The position numbers and the translations under genes were made by a program. This document shows, one piece after another, positions 17,950-25,336 of a stretch of 64,000 bases of DNA (the stretch's first letter is position 1; every line of letters starts with the position of its first letter). This stretch comes from Christensenellaceae bacterium (GTDB taxonomy: Bacteria; Bacillota; Clostridia; Christensenellales; Christensenellaceae): NCBI GenBank assembly GCA_022846035.1, contig AP025580.1:1054001-1118000 (forward strand), given 5' to 3'. The notes beneath the pieces were generated by a model. That model was not told where the DNA came from, did not search any database, and worked only from the letters and a program-made list of their open reading frames with translations.

Positions 17950-18274
17950 GAACAGAGATAACAAAAATCGTTGGAGGAATATCACAGTAGGGTTTCGAGT
18001 ATCGCCCGAAGAAAACGAACTCATTAACAGAGCTGTAGCTCTATCAGGATTGCCAAAACAGGAGTATTGTTACCGCCGTTGCTTAAATCAGGATGTGGTG
18101 GTACAGGGCAATCCGAGAGTGTATAAGGCGTTGAAAACGGAATTTGCCACAGTCCTTGCGGAACTGAAAAGGATTGAAGCAGGAAAAGGTGTGGATGATG
18201 AACTGCTGAGTGTAATAGAACTGATTTCCATTATTCTCGGCGGTTTGAAAGGAGAGGATGCGAATGGAGAATAA
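17939..18274 (+). CDS. MobC-like / ribbon-helix-helix mobilization accessory protein
   Basis: A 111-residue protein. The N-terminal half (ITVGFRVSPEENELINRAV) looks like the ribbon-helix-helix fold of relaxosome accessory proteins, and the remainder is helical. It overlaps the int end by 11 bases and the next gene's start by 11 bases. ATG 17939 is 8 bases from AAAGGAGA. Given the MobV relaxase downstream, a DNA-nicking accessory role is likely; a copy-control role is the alternative. Confidence 0.65.
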   Translation: MSAKNRDNKNRWRNITVGFRVSPEENELINRAVALSGLPKQEYCYRRCLNQDVVVQGNPRVYKALKTEFATVLAELKRIEAGKGVDDELLSVIELISIILGGLKGEDANGE

Positions 18275-19418
18275 AAAAGAAATGACTATTCCAAATGTAT
18301 CTGCGGCAACAGATGCGGAACAGTCACTTTCCAAATGTACTGACAATAGTATAGTCAATCAGGATACGGATTTCAAGGGGTACGAGCAATCTTTTGAAGA
18401 AATGCAAAGGGAAATACTCAGACAGTTAGACCCTTCCTATCTGAAAACAGTATCAATGACAACGCTGTATGATACGGTGTTTGAGGTTCAGACACCACTT
18501 ATCGACGGTCTGCTCCAAAGGGGAACTTACCTTTTCGTAGGTTCCCCGAAAGTGGGAAAGAGCTTTATGATGGCACAGCTTGCCTATCATATCAGCACAG
18601 GCACACCGCTTTGGGAGTATAAGGTGCGTAAGGCAACGGTGCTTTATTTTGCCCTTGAAGATGATTACCCACGTTTGCAGAAGCGATTGTTTCAGATGTT
18701 CGGTGCAAAGGAGACAGGCAATCTGTATTTCGCAACGGAATGTAAAACGGTCAATGGCGGACTGGAAGAACAGATAAGAGGGTTTATGAGGGAACACCCA
18801 GACACAGGCTTGATTATCATAGACACCTTAAAGCGTGTGCGTGAAGCAGGCGGAGCAGATTACAGCTACGCAAGTGATTATGATGTTGTGGCAAGGCTGA
18901 AAGCGTTGGCAGACAGTTACAAGGTTTCAATGCTTATTGTTCATCATACACGCAAACAAAAATCGGAAGATATATTCGATATGATTTCAGGCACGAATGG
19001 TCTGATGGGTGCGGCAGACGGTGCATTTGTTCTCAGTAAGGACAAGCGTACTTCCAACAATGCCACACTTGATGTTGCTGGCAGAGACCAGCAGGATATG
19101 AAAATCCATCTTGTAAGGGACAGCGAGCGATTGGTGTGGAACTTTGCAAAATCGGAAACGGAGATGTGGAAAGAACCGCCCGAACCTCTGCTTGAGAAGA
19201 TAGCGGATACGCTCTTTTCGGAAAGTGACAGATGGGAAGGAACTGCTTCGGAACTTTGCGAAAGGCTTGCGGTGGATATAAAGCCGAATGTACTTTCTTT
19301 AAGGCTCAGTATCAACGCAAGCAGGCTGTTTCGTGATTACGGTATCCGTTATCAGAACAGCCGCACACACGACGGAAGAAAGGTTTCACTTTGGAAAGAA
19401 ACCGAGCAGACGGCGTGA
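18264..19418 (+). CDS. RepA-like AAA ATPase (hexameric helicase family)
   Basis: A 384-residue P-loop ATPase resembling plasmid RepA/DnaB-like helicases (AAA_25). It shows Walker A GSPKVGKSF near residue 96, YFALEDDYPRLQKRL (family motif 1a), Walker B LIIIDTL and VHHTRKQ. The C-terminus is a small winged domain (TASELCERLAV). Such proteins are common between int and mob genes of small Firmicute elements and suggest that the excised circle can replicate or be unwound during transfer. ATG 18264 is preceded by AAAGGAGAGG. Confidence 0.8.
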   Translation: MENKKEMTIPNVSAATDAEQSLSKCTDNSIVNQDTDFKGYEQSFEEMQREILRQLDPSYLKTVSMTTLYDTVFEVQTPLIDGLLQRGTYLFVGSPKVGKSFMMAQLAYHISTGTPLWEYKVRKATVLYFALEDDYPRLQKRLFQMFGAKETGNLYFATECKTVNGGLEEQIRGFMREHPDTGLIIIDTLKRVREAGGADYSYASDYDVVARLKALADSYKVSMLIVHHTRKQKSEDIFDMISGTNGLMGAADGAFVLSKDKRTSNNATLDVAGRDQQDMKIHLVRDSERLVWNFAKSETEMWKEPPEPLLEKIADTLFSESDRWEGTASELCERLAVDIKPNVLSLRLSINASRLFRDYGIRYQNSRTHDGRKVSLWKETEQTA

Positions 19419-19422
19419 CAAA

Positions 19423-19710
19423 CGGTGTCAAAGGTGTCAATGTTTTTGAGAGCAGCACGCTGTGAAAAACATTGTCACCATCGTCACACTTTGACACCGG
19501 ATAAAGTTTAGGGGAGTGTGCAGAGAGTGCCTTTTCAAAGGCGGCTCTTTGGTCTCGCCTGCTGGCTCGGTCGGTTCGCAGGCGTGTGTGCCACCGGCAC
19601 ACGCTCACCCCTCGGAGAGCCTTCGGAGAACGCAAAACCTGTTTACAGGTCGCATTTTTGATGGGTGTACCCGTCAAAAGTGCTTTTGCGTTACTTTTGA
19701 CAAAAGTAAC
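19423..19710 (+). other. Candidate oriT region: stem-loop cluster upstream of the relaxase
   Basis: The space between the ATPase and the relaxase gene has no convincing gene but many inverted repeats. CGGTGTCAAAG (19423) pairs with CTTTGACACCG (19489) around a second pair GGTGTCAATGTTTTT/AAAAACATTGTCACC (14 of 15). Other elements are GTGTGCC-ACC-GGCACAC near 19588, a TTTTGA-GGGTGTACCC-TCAAAA palindrome near 19660, and GTTACTTTT/AAAAGTAAC at 19690-19710. MobV relaxases nick such hairpin regions just upstream of their own gene. Confidence 0.6.
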
Positions 19711-19752
19711 AAAACCTGAGAATGTTGAAATTTACAGATGGGAGATGAAAAA

Positions 19753-20913
19753 ATGCAGAGAACGATAAGTGCAATGGTCGGTAAAGGCTCGGTCAATCAC
19801 AATAGCCGAAAGTTCCGAGCAGAAAATGTAGACGGAACTCGTACTCATCTCAATATCGACTACTGCAATGAAAATATAAAGACAGTTTATCACGAATTGT
19901 TTGATGAAGCATTGGAAAGATACAATGCCAAGCAGATAAGGTCAGACCGAAAGATAAAAGATTATTATGAAAAAATCCGAAGTTCCAAGCAGGAAAAACC
20001 GTTCCACGAAATCATTTTACAGGTGGGCGGTAAGGGAAATATGAACGCCGATACGGAAAACGGAGAACTGGCAAAGCAGATTTTAGATGAATACTATCAG
20101 GGTTTTCAGGAGCGAAATCCACAGCTTCGGGTGTTCTCGGCTCATCTGCATATGGATGAAGCTACACCACATCTGCACATAGATTTTGTACCTTTTACCA
20201 CAGGCAGCAAGCGTGGACTTGATACAAGAGTGTCACTAAAGCAGGCTCTTGCAACGCAAGGTTTTAAGGGCGGCAGTCGTGGCGATACGGAGTGGTCGCA
20301 ATGGATACAGTCCGAAAAAGAACAGCTTGCGGCGGTGATGGAACGTTATGGGATTGAGTGGGAACATTTAGGCACACACGAAAAACATCTTTCTGTTTTG
20401 GATTATAAAAAGCAGGAAAGAGAAAAAGAAGTGGCGGCATTAGGTGCGAAAATCGAGCAGAAACAGATTGAATTTGATGTGTTGTCGGAACGAGTATTGA
20501 ACTATGATAAGGCAAAAGACGAGCTGTCAAATCTTGAAATAGAGCTTGATACTGCACCGAAATATCAGTTGCCAGAACCAGAGAAATTTATGACTGCAAA
20601 GGCATATAAAACCAAAATGGCAGAGCCGGTTGTAAGGAAATTGAAGCAACTTGTCAAAACGGTGCTTGCCCGCTGCTTTGAGGGGTGGGACAACTATCAT
20701 AGGCTGAATACAGCGAATGCACAGTTATACCGCACCAATCAGCGTTTGGAGAAAGTCAATGAAAGATTGACCGAAGAAAACAAAATCCTAAAAGCAGAAA
20801 ATAAAGATTACAGCCTGCTCCGTAAGGTTTTTGGTCGCAAACAGATAGATGATTTGTTGGAGCAGGCAAGAACAGTTAAAGGTCGCAAGCGTGATAATAC
20901 ACGATCACGATAG
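19753..20913 (+). CDS. mob: MobV-family relaxase (Pre/Mob)
   Basis: A 386-residue plasmid mobilization/recombination protein. The N-terminal relaxase domain carries the MobV three-histidine motif HLHMDEATPHLHID at about residue 131 and the early block VNHNSRKFRAENVDGTRTHL. The C-terminal third is a long coiled coil (about 220-370). It nicks one strand at oriT and pilots the DNA into a helper conjugation channel. ATG 19753 has GGGAG eight bases upstream. Confidence 0.9.
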   Translation: MQRTISAMVGKGSVNHNSRKFRAENVDGTRTHLNIDYCNENIKTVYHELFDEALERYNAKQIRSDRKIKDYYEKIRSSKQEKPFHEIILQVGGKGNMNADTENGELAKQILDEYYQGFQERNPQLRVFSAHLHMDEATPHLHIDFVPFTTGSKRGLDTRVSLKQALATQGFKGGSRGDTEWSQWIQSEKEQLAAVMERYGIEWEHLGTHEKHLSVLDYKKQEREKEVAALGAKIEQKQIEFDVLSERVLNYDKAKDELSNLEIELDTAPKYQLPEPEKFMTAKAYKTKMAEPVVRKLKQLVKTVLARCFEGWDNYHRLNTANAQLYRTNQRLEKVNERLTEENKILKAENKDYSLLRKVFGRKQIDDLLEQARTVKGRKRDNTRSR

Positions 20914-20939
20914 ACAAAAATCACAGGAGGAAAAGGAAA

Positions 20940-21317
20940 ATGACAAAGACAATTTTTGAAGAAATGGGCGGAACTTATAGACAGGTGGGTGATTATTTAT
21001 TGCCGAACATCACAGTACCAGCCGAAGAAGAAATAGAGCCGATTGGTTTATGGGGGAAACGACATGCAAGGCATTTAAAGGAACACTATAAAGTGTTATA
21101 TATGAACCTGCTGACAAGCGGAAAGCTGCATAGTTATCTTGCAGAAGTCGATAAGCAAGCAGAGGATATGTTTCTTCGACTGGTAAAGGAATATGCCGAC
21201 AGACAAGATGTGACGGAACAATTAAAGAAAGATAATCCCTACGAATGGATTGGAAGAATGAATAATATTCAGGCTTGTGTGAGGGAAGTTGTAGGAACGG
21301 AGTTGATTTACACATAA
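20940..21317 (+). CDS. tnpV: TnpV-like protein
   Basis: A 125-residue protein of the TnpV group, named for an accessory gene of Clostridium transposons Tn4451/Tn4453. It has the typical opening FEEMGGTYRQVGDYLLPN and GLWGKRHARHLKEHYKVLYMNLL. Its function is unproven even in those elements. It follows the relaxase after 26 bases with an AGGAGG site, so it is probably co-transcribed. No serine recombinase TnpX accompanies it here. Confidence 0.8.
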   Translation: MTKTIFEEMGGTYRQVGDYLLPNITVPAEEEIEPIGLWGKRHARHLKEHYKVLYMNLLTSGKLHSYLAEVDKQAEDMFLRLVKEYADRQDVTEQLKKDNPYEWIGRMNNIQACVREVVGTELIYT

Positions 21318-21462
21318 GCGTTTTACGGTATGGTGCTCCTGCGTTTGCTGGAGTGCTGTGGTTGTGGTTGTAAAGAGGTTGTGAAAGATTGAATTTCGTA
21401 ATGGTTGGATGTATAATTAGGAAGTGAAAATTTTAATTTGCACTTCCATAAGGTGAAATGTA

Positions 21463-21491
21463 TTGACACAAAAAATACAGTATGATAGTAT
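21463..21491 (+). promoter_or_regulatory. Promoter of the ABC-F resistance gene
   Basis: TTGACA (21463-21468), a 17-base spacer, then TAGTAT (21486-21491). It lies ~280 bases before the ABC-F start and so leaves a long leader. A hairpin at 21420-21447 (GGAAGTG/CACTTCC) just upstream may insulate it from tnpV. Confidence 0.72.
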
Positions 21492-21535
21492 TGCCATTAG
21501 AAGAAAGAAAGGCACATTTTGTGTAAGGTGAGGAA

Positions 21536-21550
21536 ATGATTAATAGATAA
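21536..21550 (+). CDS. Four-codon leader ORF of the ABC-F gene
   Basis: ATG-ATT-AAT-AGA-TAA (peptide MINR) is preceded by a good ribosome site GGTGAGG. Very short upstream ORFs with strong ribosome sites, followed by a terminator, are the hallmark of ribosome-mediated attenuation of ABC-F resistance genes. A drug-stalled ribosome here could change folding of the leader. Translation is inferred, not shown. Confidence 0.5.
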   Translation: MINR

Positions 21551-21683
21551 TTTGATTTAAGTAAGACACATATAGTTATTGAGCCTGTAGAGAATAGGTT
21601 TGTTTTGTGTACGCTTAAGTTGGATTATCGCAAGAGGCATTTCCTTTGTTTTCCTTTTGGAAAAGAAATAAGGGGCTATTTAG

Positions 21684-21721
21684 CGAGTCTATTTTTGCGT
21701 ATGCAAAAAAGACTCGTTTTT
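21684..21721 (+). terminator. Attenuator terminator ahead of the ABC-F gene
   Basis: CGAGTCT plus TTTTTGC pairs with GCAAAAA plus AGACTCG (one bulged A, GTAT loop) and is followed by a T5 tract. It ends 50 bases before the ABC-F start codon. A second hairpin (21639-21669, ATTTC..TTTTCC with GGAAAAGAAAT) lies just before it and may take part in the switch. Confidence 0.85.
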
Positions 21722-21770
21722 GTGTGTTCAAAATAATAATTGGCTCAGACTTCGAAAAGGAGAAACTTTA

Positions 21771-23315
21771 ATGTTGCAGATAAAAAAATTAAATTTAACA
21801 CATAAAAAAGACCTGAGAATAATTCTTAATGATTTCAACCTTGTGCTAAATGATGGAGATAAGGCAGTTATTATTGGAGAAGAGGGAAATGGGAAATCGA
21901 CATTAATGAAGTGGATATACAATCCGTCGCTTGTAGAAAACTATATAGAAGCAGATGGGGAAAGGATAATGGGACACGAACGTCTTGGTTATCTTCCGCA
22001 GGAGATGCTCGATGAAGATAAGGAAAAAACAATATACGAATATTTTTCTGAAGAGGAAATATTCTGGGAGAAAACGCCTAAAGAATTGTCTGTTATTGCG
22101 GGAAAATTTGGAATGAAAAATGATTTTTTCTACAGTAACCAGACAATGGGTAGTCTTTCAGGAGGCGAAAAAGTCAAGACACAACTTATGAGGCTTTTCA
22201 TTCGCGATGTTTCTGTGCTGTTGTTGGACGAACCTTCCAATGACATCGACATTGCGACGCTTACATTACTGGAAAAAATCATAAATGACTGGAAGCACAT
22301 TGTGCTTTTTATTTCACACGATGAAACGCTGATAGAGCGTACTGCCAACATGGTGATACATATCGAGCAGATTATACGAAAAACAAAGGCGAGATATACC
22401 GTGGCAAAGCTTCCCTATAGACGCTATGTGGAAGAACGGCTTCATAAATTTGAAATCCAAAAACAGCGGGCACTGAGTGACCGTAGGGAGAAAAAGATTC
22501 GCGATGAAAAATATCAAAGAGTTATGCAGAGTGTACAAGGTGCATTAAGAAGTTGTACCAGACAAGCACCGTCTGTTGCCAAAAACTTAAAGGACAAAAT
22601 GCATACGGTTAAGGCAATGGAACGAAGATTTGAAAAAGAAGATGAAAATATGACTCAGATGCCGGAACAGGAAGAAGCAATCTTTGTCAAATTAGGGGAT
22701 GAAAACTCACACATTCCCGCAGGAAAAACGGTCATAGAATATGAACTTTCAAAGCTTGTGACTCCGGATGGCAAAAGAATTTTAGCAGAAGGAATTCATT
22801 TAAAAATAAAAGGTTCAGAAAAAATCTGTATGATAGGAGCCAACGGGGCAGGAAAAACGACTCTTCTAAAAAAGATAGCGGAAGAACTCCTAAATCGGAA
22901 TGACATTAAAGCAGAATATATGCCTCAAACTTATGAAGACCTGCTGGATTTGGATGTTACACCGGTTGATTACCTTGATAAAACAGGAGATAAAGAAGAG
23001 CGTACAAGAATTAGAACATACCTTGGTTCACTTAAATACACACCAGATGAAATGGAGCATCCGATTCGGGAGTTATCAGGCGGACAAAAGGCGAAAGTGC
23101 TTCTCTTGAGGATGAGCTTAAGTGGTGCAAATGTTCTTATTCTGGATGAACCGACAAGAAATTTTTCACCATTGTCCGGTCCGGTAATAAGAAAAATGCT
23201 CCGAGAATTTCCGGGGGCTGTCATTAGCATTTCTCACGATAGAAAGTATATTGAAGAGGTGTGCGATAAAATATATCAGCTAAATCCTAATGGATTACAG
23301 CTAATTGGTGATTGA
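21771..23315 (+). CDS. ABC-F ATPase, probable ribosome-protection antibiotic resistance protein
   Basis: A 514-residue soluble protein with two ABC domains and no membrane span. Domain 1 has GEEGNGKST, LSGGEKVK and LLLDEPSNDID. Domain 2 has GANGAGKTT, LSGGQKAK and LILDEPTRNFSP. The charged linker (about residues 205-305) is the segment that reaches into the ribosomal exit site in this class. ABC-F resistance factors displace drugs such as lincosamides, pleuromutilins and streptogramin A from the ribosome. The inducible-type leader and the neighbouring lincosamide transferase support this role, but the exact drug range cannot be read. ATG 21771 has AAGGAG. Codon use is clearly more AT-rich than in the host. 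Confidence 0.82.
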   Translation: MLQIKKLNLTHKKDLRIILNDFNLVLNDGDKAVIIGEEGNGKSTLMKWIYNPSLVENYIEADGERIMGHERLGYLPQEMLDEDKEKTIYEYFSEEEIFWEKTPKELSVIAGKFGMKNDFFYSNQTMGSLSGGEKVKTQLMRLFIRDVSVLLLDEPSNDIDIATLTLLEKIINDWKHIVLFISHDETLIERTANMVIHIEQIIRKTKARYTVAKLPYRRYVEERLHKFEIQKQRALSDRREKKIRDEKYQRVMQSVQGALRSCTRQAPSVAKNLKDKMHTVKAMERRFEKEDENMTQMPEQEEAIFVKLGDENSHIPAGKTVIEYELSKLVTPDGKRILAEGIHLKIKGSEKICMIGANGAGKTTLLKKIAEELLNRNDIKAEYMPQTYEDLLDLDVTPVDYLDKTGDKEERTRIRTYLGSLKYTPDEMEHPIRELSGGQKAKVLLLRMSLSGANVLILDEPTRNFSPLSGPVIRKMLREFPGAVISISHDRKYIEEVCDKIYQLNPNGLQLIGD

Positions 23316-23399
23316 TAACAAAAAGGATGAAAGACTGACAAATTTCAGGCTTTTAGTGAGTTGGAAAGCATACAAAGATTTGAATTTGGAGGATAGATT

Positions 23400-23897
23400 A
23401 TGGTACGTACAGAAGATGCATGTGAAATTATAAAATATGCTTTGCAAAACGAAATTAAAGTATATTTAGATGGCGGATGGGGTGTTGATGCACTTCTTAA
23501 AAGAGAATCAAGAATACACAATGATATTGATTTGTTTGTTGAACTGAAACATTATCATGATTATATTTATGTGATTAAGCAGCATGGATTTGAGGAAGTA
23601 AATACTGATTATACAACGGATGGTCATACTGTCTGGAAAGATGATAAACAAAGAATCATTGATTTACATTGTTTTGAATTTACAGATGACGGAATTGTTT
23701 ATGAGGGAGATATATTTCCATCAAAAACTTTTTCCGGTATTGGAAAAGTTGGAGATATAACTGTTTCTTGTATTGAACCATTGAGTCAGGTAATGCTTCA
23801 TTTGGGATATGAACACGATAAAAATGATGTGCATGATGTGATGCTGTTGTGTGAAACATTTCAAATAGCAATACCAGATGAATATAAGGAAAAGTAA
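23400..23897 (+). CDS. lnu: Lincosamide nucleotidyltransferase (Lnu family)
   Basis: A 165-residue enzyme expected to inactivate lincomycin and clindamycin by adding a nucleotide to a hydroxyl group. It has the nucleotidyltransferase core DGGWGVDALL (residues 24-33) and the metal-binding pair in HNDIDLFVE (Asp42, Asp44). DYTTDGHTVWKD and RIIDLHCFEFTDDG resemble Lnu(C)/Lnu(A)-type proteins. A GGAGG ribosome site precedes the ATG. It lies 84 bases after the ABC-F gene, so the two probably share the inducible promoter and give two mechanisms against one drug class. The precise Lnu subtype is not assigned. Confidence 0.85.
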   Translation: MVRTEDACEIIKYALQNEIKVYLDGGWGVDALLKRESRIHNDIDLFVELKHYHDYIYVIKQHGFEEVNTDYTTDGHTVWKDDKQRIIDLHCFEFTDDGIVYEGDIFPSKTFSGIGKVGDITVSCIEPLSQVMLHLGYEHDKNDVHDVMLLCETFQIAIPDEYKEK

Positions 23898-23997
23898 AAT
23901 TTCAGTTTTGTGTTGAATCTCTAAGCAAAATAGCTTATAATTTGACATGCTACATATAGTTATTATCCACAGTTATCGAGTAGGTGTTATCAATGCC

Positions 23998-24015
23998 GAT
24001 AACAAAATGATAACA
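23998..24015 (+). repeat. Right arm-type repeat of the element
   Basis: GATAACAAAATGATAACA is a direct copy of the left-end repeat at 15458 with one mismatch, 100 bases inside the right end. From 23898 to 24115 I see no other feature apart from further ATAAC/GTTAT half sites around 23960-23995. Confidence 0.65.
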
Positions 24016-24115
24016 TTAGCTCGTATAGGCAGGATAATATGGATATATCAAATAATCAAAAGAACGAGAAACATTACAGAGAATAATTCCTAAACAAAAA
24101 GCGTTAGTCTTTGTA

Positions 24116-24128
24116 GAGTGGGAATAAA
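24116..24128 (+). repeat. Right attachment site (attR) with the displaced guaA end
   Basis: GAGTGGGAATAAA encodes Glu-Trp-Glu-stop, the normal conserved GuaA C-terminus, but with no guaA upstream. It fits the native 3' end left behind on the far side of the element, next to the native terminator. Confidence 0.8.
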
Positions 24129-24163
24129 GTCAGCAACAAATAAAATTGTGATTCGCGACGATG

Positions 24164-24200
24164 AAATAAGGCTCGCCATTTTGGCGAACCTTATTTTTCT
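24164..24200 (+). terminator. Probable native guaA terminator
   Basis: AAATAAGG-C-TCGCC pairs with GGCGA-A-CCTTATTT (one C/A mismatch), followed by T-rich sequence. It stands ~40 bases after the displaced guaA end at 24128, where a guaA terminator is expected, and no element gene runs into it closely. The remaining bases to 24301 show no clear feature. Confidence 0.8.
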
Positions 24201-24301
24201 GTGTTTGCTTGCGGAAGTTTGATAGTGCTTTTCCAGCGGGATAAGTTATAGTAGAATGTAATAAGAGATGATAGAGAGGATAGGAGTGTAGGATTAGCTG
24301 T

Positions 24302-24763
24302 ATGAAGCATTTCTTTGAAGCCCTGACAAGTAAAGAGAAACATAAAGCACTGCCCGAAGAGTTTGATTATTTTGGAAAACTGATTGGCAGTTGGAAAATT
24401 GACTATGTTGACAATAGTAATTCCCGCGTGATAAAAGGCGAGTGGCATTTTTCGCGGATTCTTGAGGGCATGGCGATACAGGATGTTATTGTCTTGCCTG
24501 GATTCGAATACGGAACAACGGTGCGTGTCTACAATCCAAGTACGCATGCTTGGGATGTTGCATATTGCTATACAGGGAAGATCATACGGCTTGAAGCAAA
24601 AAAGCAAGACGAAAAGATCATTCTTACAAATATTGAGGACGCAAGAAGAAAATGGGTCTTTGCTGCAATTGAGGACAATTATTTTCATTGGCAGGATGTT
24701 ACGGTAAAAGAGGACGGCAAGTGGCATGTTCGTTTTGATTTATATGCCGAGCGCGCCCGATGA
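24302..24763 (+). CDS. Conserved hypothetical protein, beta-rich (calycin-like)
   Basis: A 153-residue soluble protein that I do not firmly recognise. The order FDYFGKLIGSWKIDYVDN, GEWHFSRILEGMAIQDV, TTVRVYNPSTHAWDV resembles small DUF1579/nitrobindin-like beta-barrel proteins, in which a GxW near the N-terminus opens the barrel. There is no signal peptide, membrane segment or metal motif. The ribosome site (AGGAG at 24282) is rather far from the ATG. It is the first host gene after the mobile element. The role is unknown. Confidence 0.6.
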   Translation: MKHFFEALTSKEKHKALPEEFDYFGKLIGSWKIDYVDNSNSRVIKGEWHFSRILEGMAIQDVIVLPGFEYGTTVRVYNPSTHAWDVAYCYTGKIIRLEAKKQDEKIILTNIEDARRKWVFAAIEDNYFHWQDVTVKEDGKWHVRFDLYAERAR

Positions 24764-24838
24764 GCGTATGCGCTTCGTTTATAGGTCTGACACGCGGGCG
24801 AATAATAATATCATTTGATACCGAGGGAGGGTACGTAT

Positions 24839-25267
24839 ATGATGGATCACGGATTAAAAATCAAAATGTACTCATTTACAGTGGATTGCAAAGAACCTTA
24901 TGCACTGGCCAAGTTCTACGCGATGCTGCTTAATTGGGAGATCGTATTCTATGACGAGGAATGGGCATGTGTAGGCGCTCCCGAAGCGGAGCAGGGAACA
25001 TACCCCGGTATAACTTTCCAGAGGAATCCAGGGTATCAACCGCCGGTGTGGCCGGAAGAACCGGACGCACAGCAGCAAATGGCGCATTTGGACTTCGCGG
25101 TGAACGATTTGGAAAAAGCGGTCCAATATGCGATTCATTGCGGGGCAACGGTCGCGGAGGAACAATTTTCCGAGGAGTGGCGGGTCATGCTTGACCCTGC
25201 CGGACATCCTTTCTGTTTATGCCAGATGAAAGAGATGATCGAAAGCACACATTTTGCGTTGTTATAA
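24839..25267 (+). CDS. VOC-family (glyoxalase-like) protein
   Basis: A 142-residue protein of the vicinal oxygen chelate fold: two beta-alpha-beta-beta-beta units, opening with IKMYSFTVDCKEPYALAKFY and closing with VMLDPAGHPFCLCQ, both standard for the family. A candidate metal ligand is the His in MAHLDFAVNDLEKAV. Members include glyoxalases, dioxygenases and drug-binding proteins, and no substrate can be named. The ATG at 24839 is seven bases from GGGAGGG (ATG 24842 is possible). A terminator follows. Confidence 0.8.
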   Translation: MMDHGLKIKMYSFTVDCKEPYALAKFYAMLLNWEIVFYDEEWACVGAPEAEQGTYPGITFQRNPGYQPPVWPEEPDAQQQMAHLDFAVNDLEKAVQYAIHCGATVAEEQFSEEWRVMLDPAGHPFCLCQMKEMIESTHFALL

Positions 25268-25294
25268 AGAGCGTCAAGCGGAGGTAAAGACTGG

Positions 25295-25336
25295 ATCCTG
25301 TGGCTGTATTTCAAAAACAGCCGCAGGATTTTTTAT
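25295..25336 (+). terminator. Intrinsic terminator after the VOC gene
   Basis: ATCCTGTGGCTGT pairs with ACAGCCGCAGGAT (one T-G pair) around a 9-base loop, followed by T6. Between it and the permease (25337-25532) is an AT-rich leader with a weak promoter candidate (TTGGCA 25466, TATGAG 25489, 17-base spacer) and no recognisable riboswitch. Confidence 0.85.

Larger units (their letters stand above)
15386..24128. mobile_element. Integrated mobilizable element in the guaA 3' end
   Basis: An 8.7 kb insertion bounded by imperfect direct repeats GAGTTTGAATAAA (15386-15398) and GAGTGGGAATAAA (24116-24128). It contains, in order, an XRE repressor (-), Xis, a tyrosine integrase, a MobC-like protein, a RepA-like ATPase, a stem-loop-rich candidate oriT, a MobV relaxase, TnpV, an ABC-F protein and a lincosamide nucleotidyltransferase. 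There is no conjugation (type IV secretion) machinery, so it would need a helper for transfer. The composition is visibly more AT-rich than the flanks. The right end abuts a strong terminator that fits the displaced native guaA terminator. Confidence 0.9.

Noticed and set aside
19516-19719. Open frame of 67 codons upstream of the relaxase
   Set aside because: It lies entirely within the stem-loop region, has no ribosome site and reads through several palindromes; it is a product of the candidate oriT sequence.
24040-24087. 15-codon frame near the right end of the element
   Set aside because: It has an ATG but no clear ribosome site, and the frame is too short and ends without any structure to support a leader role.
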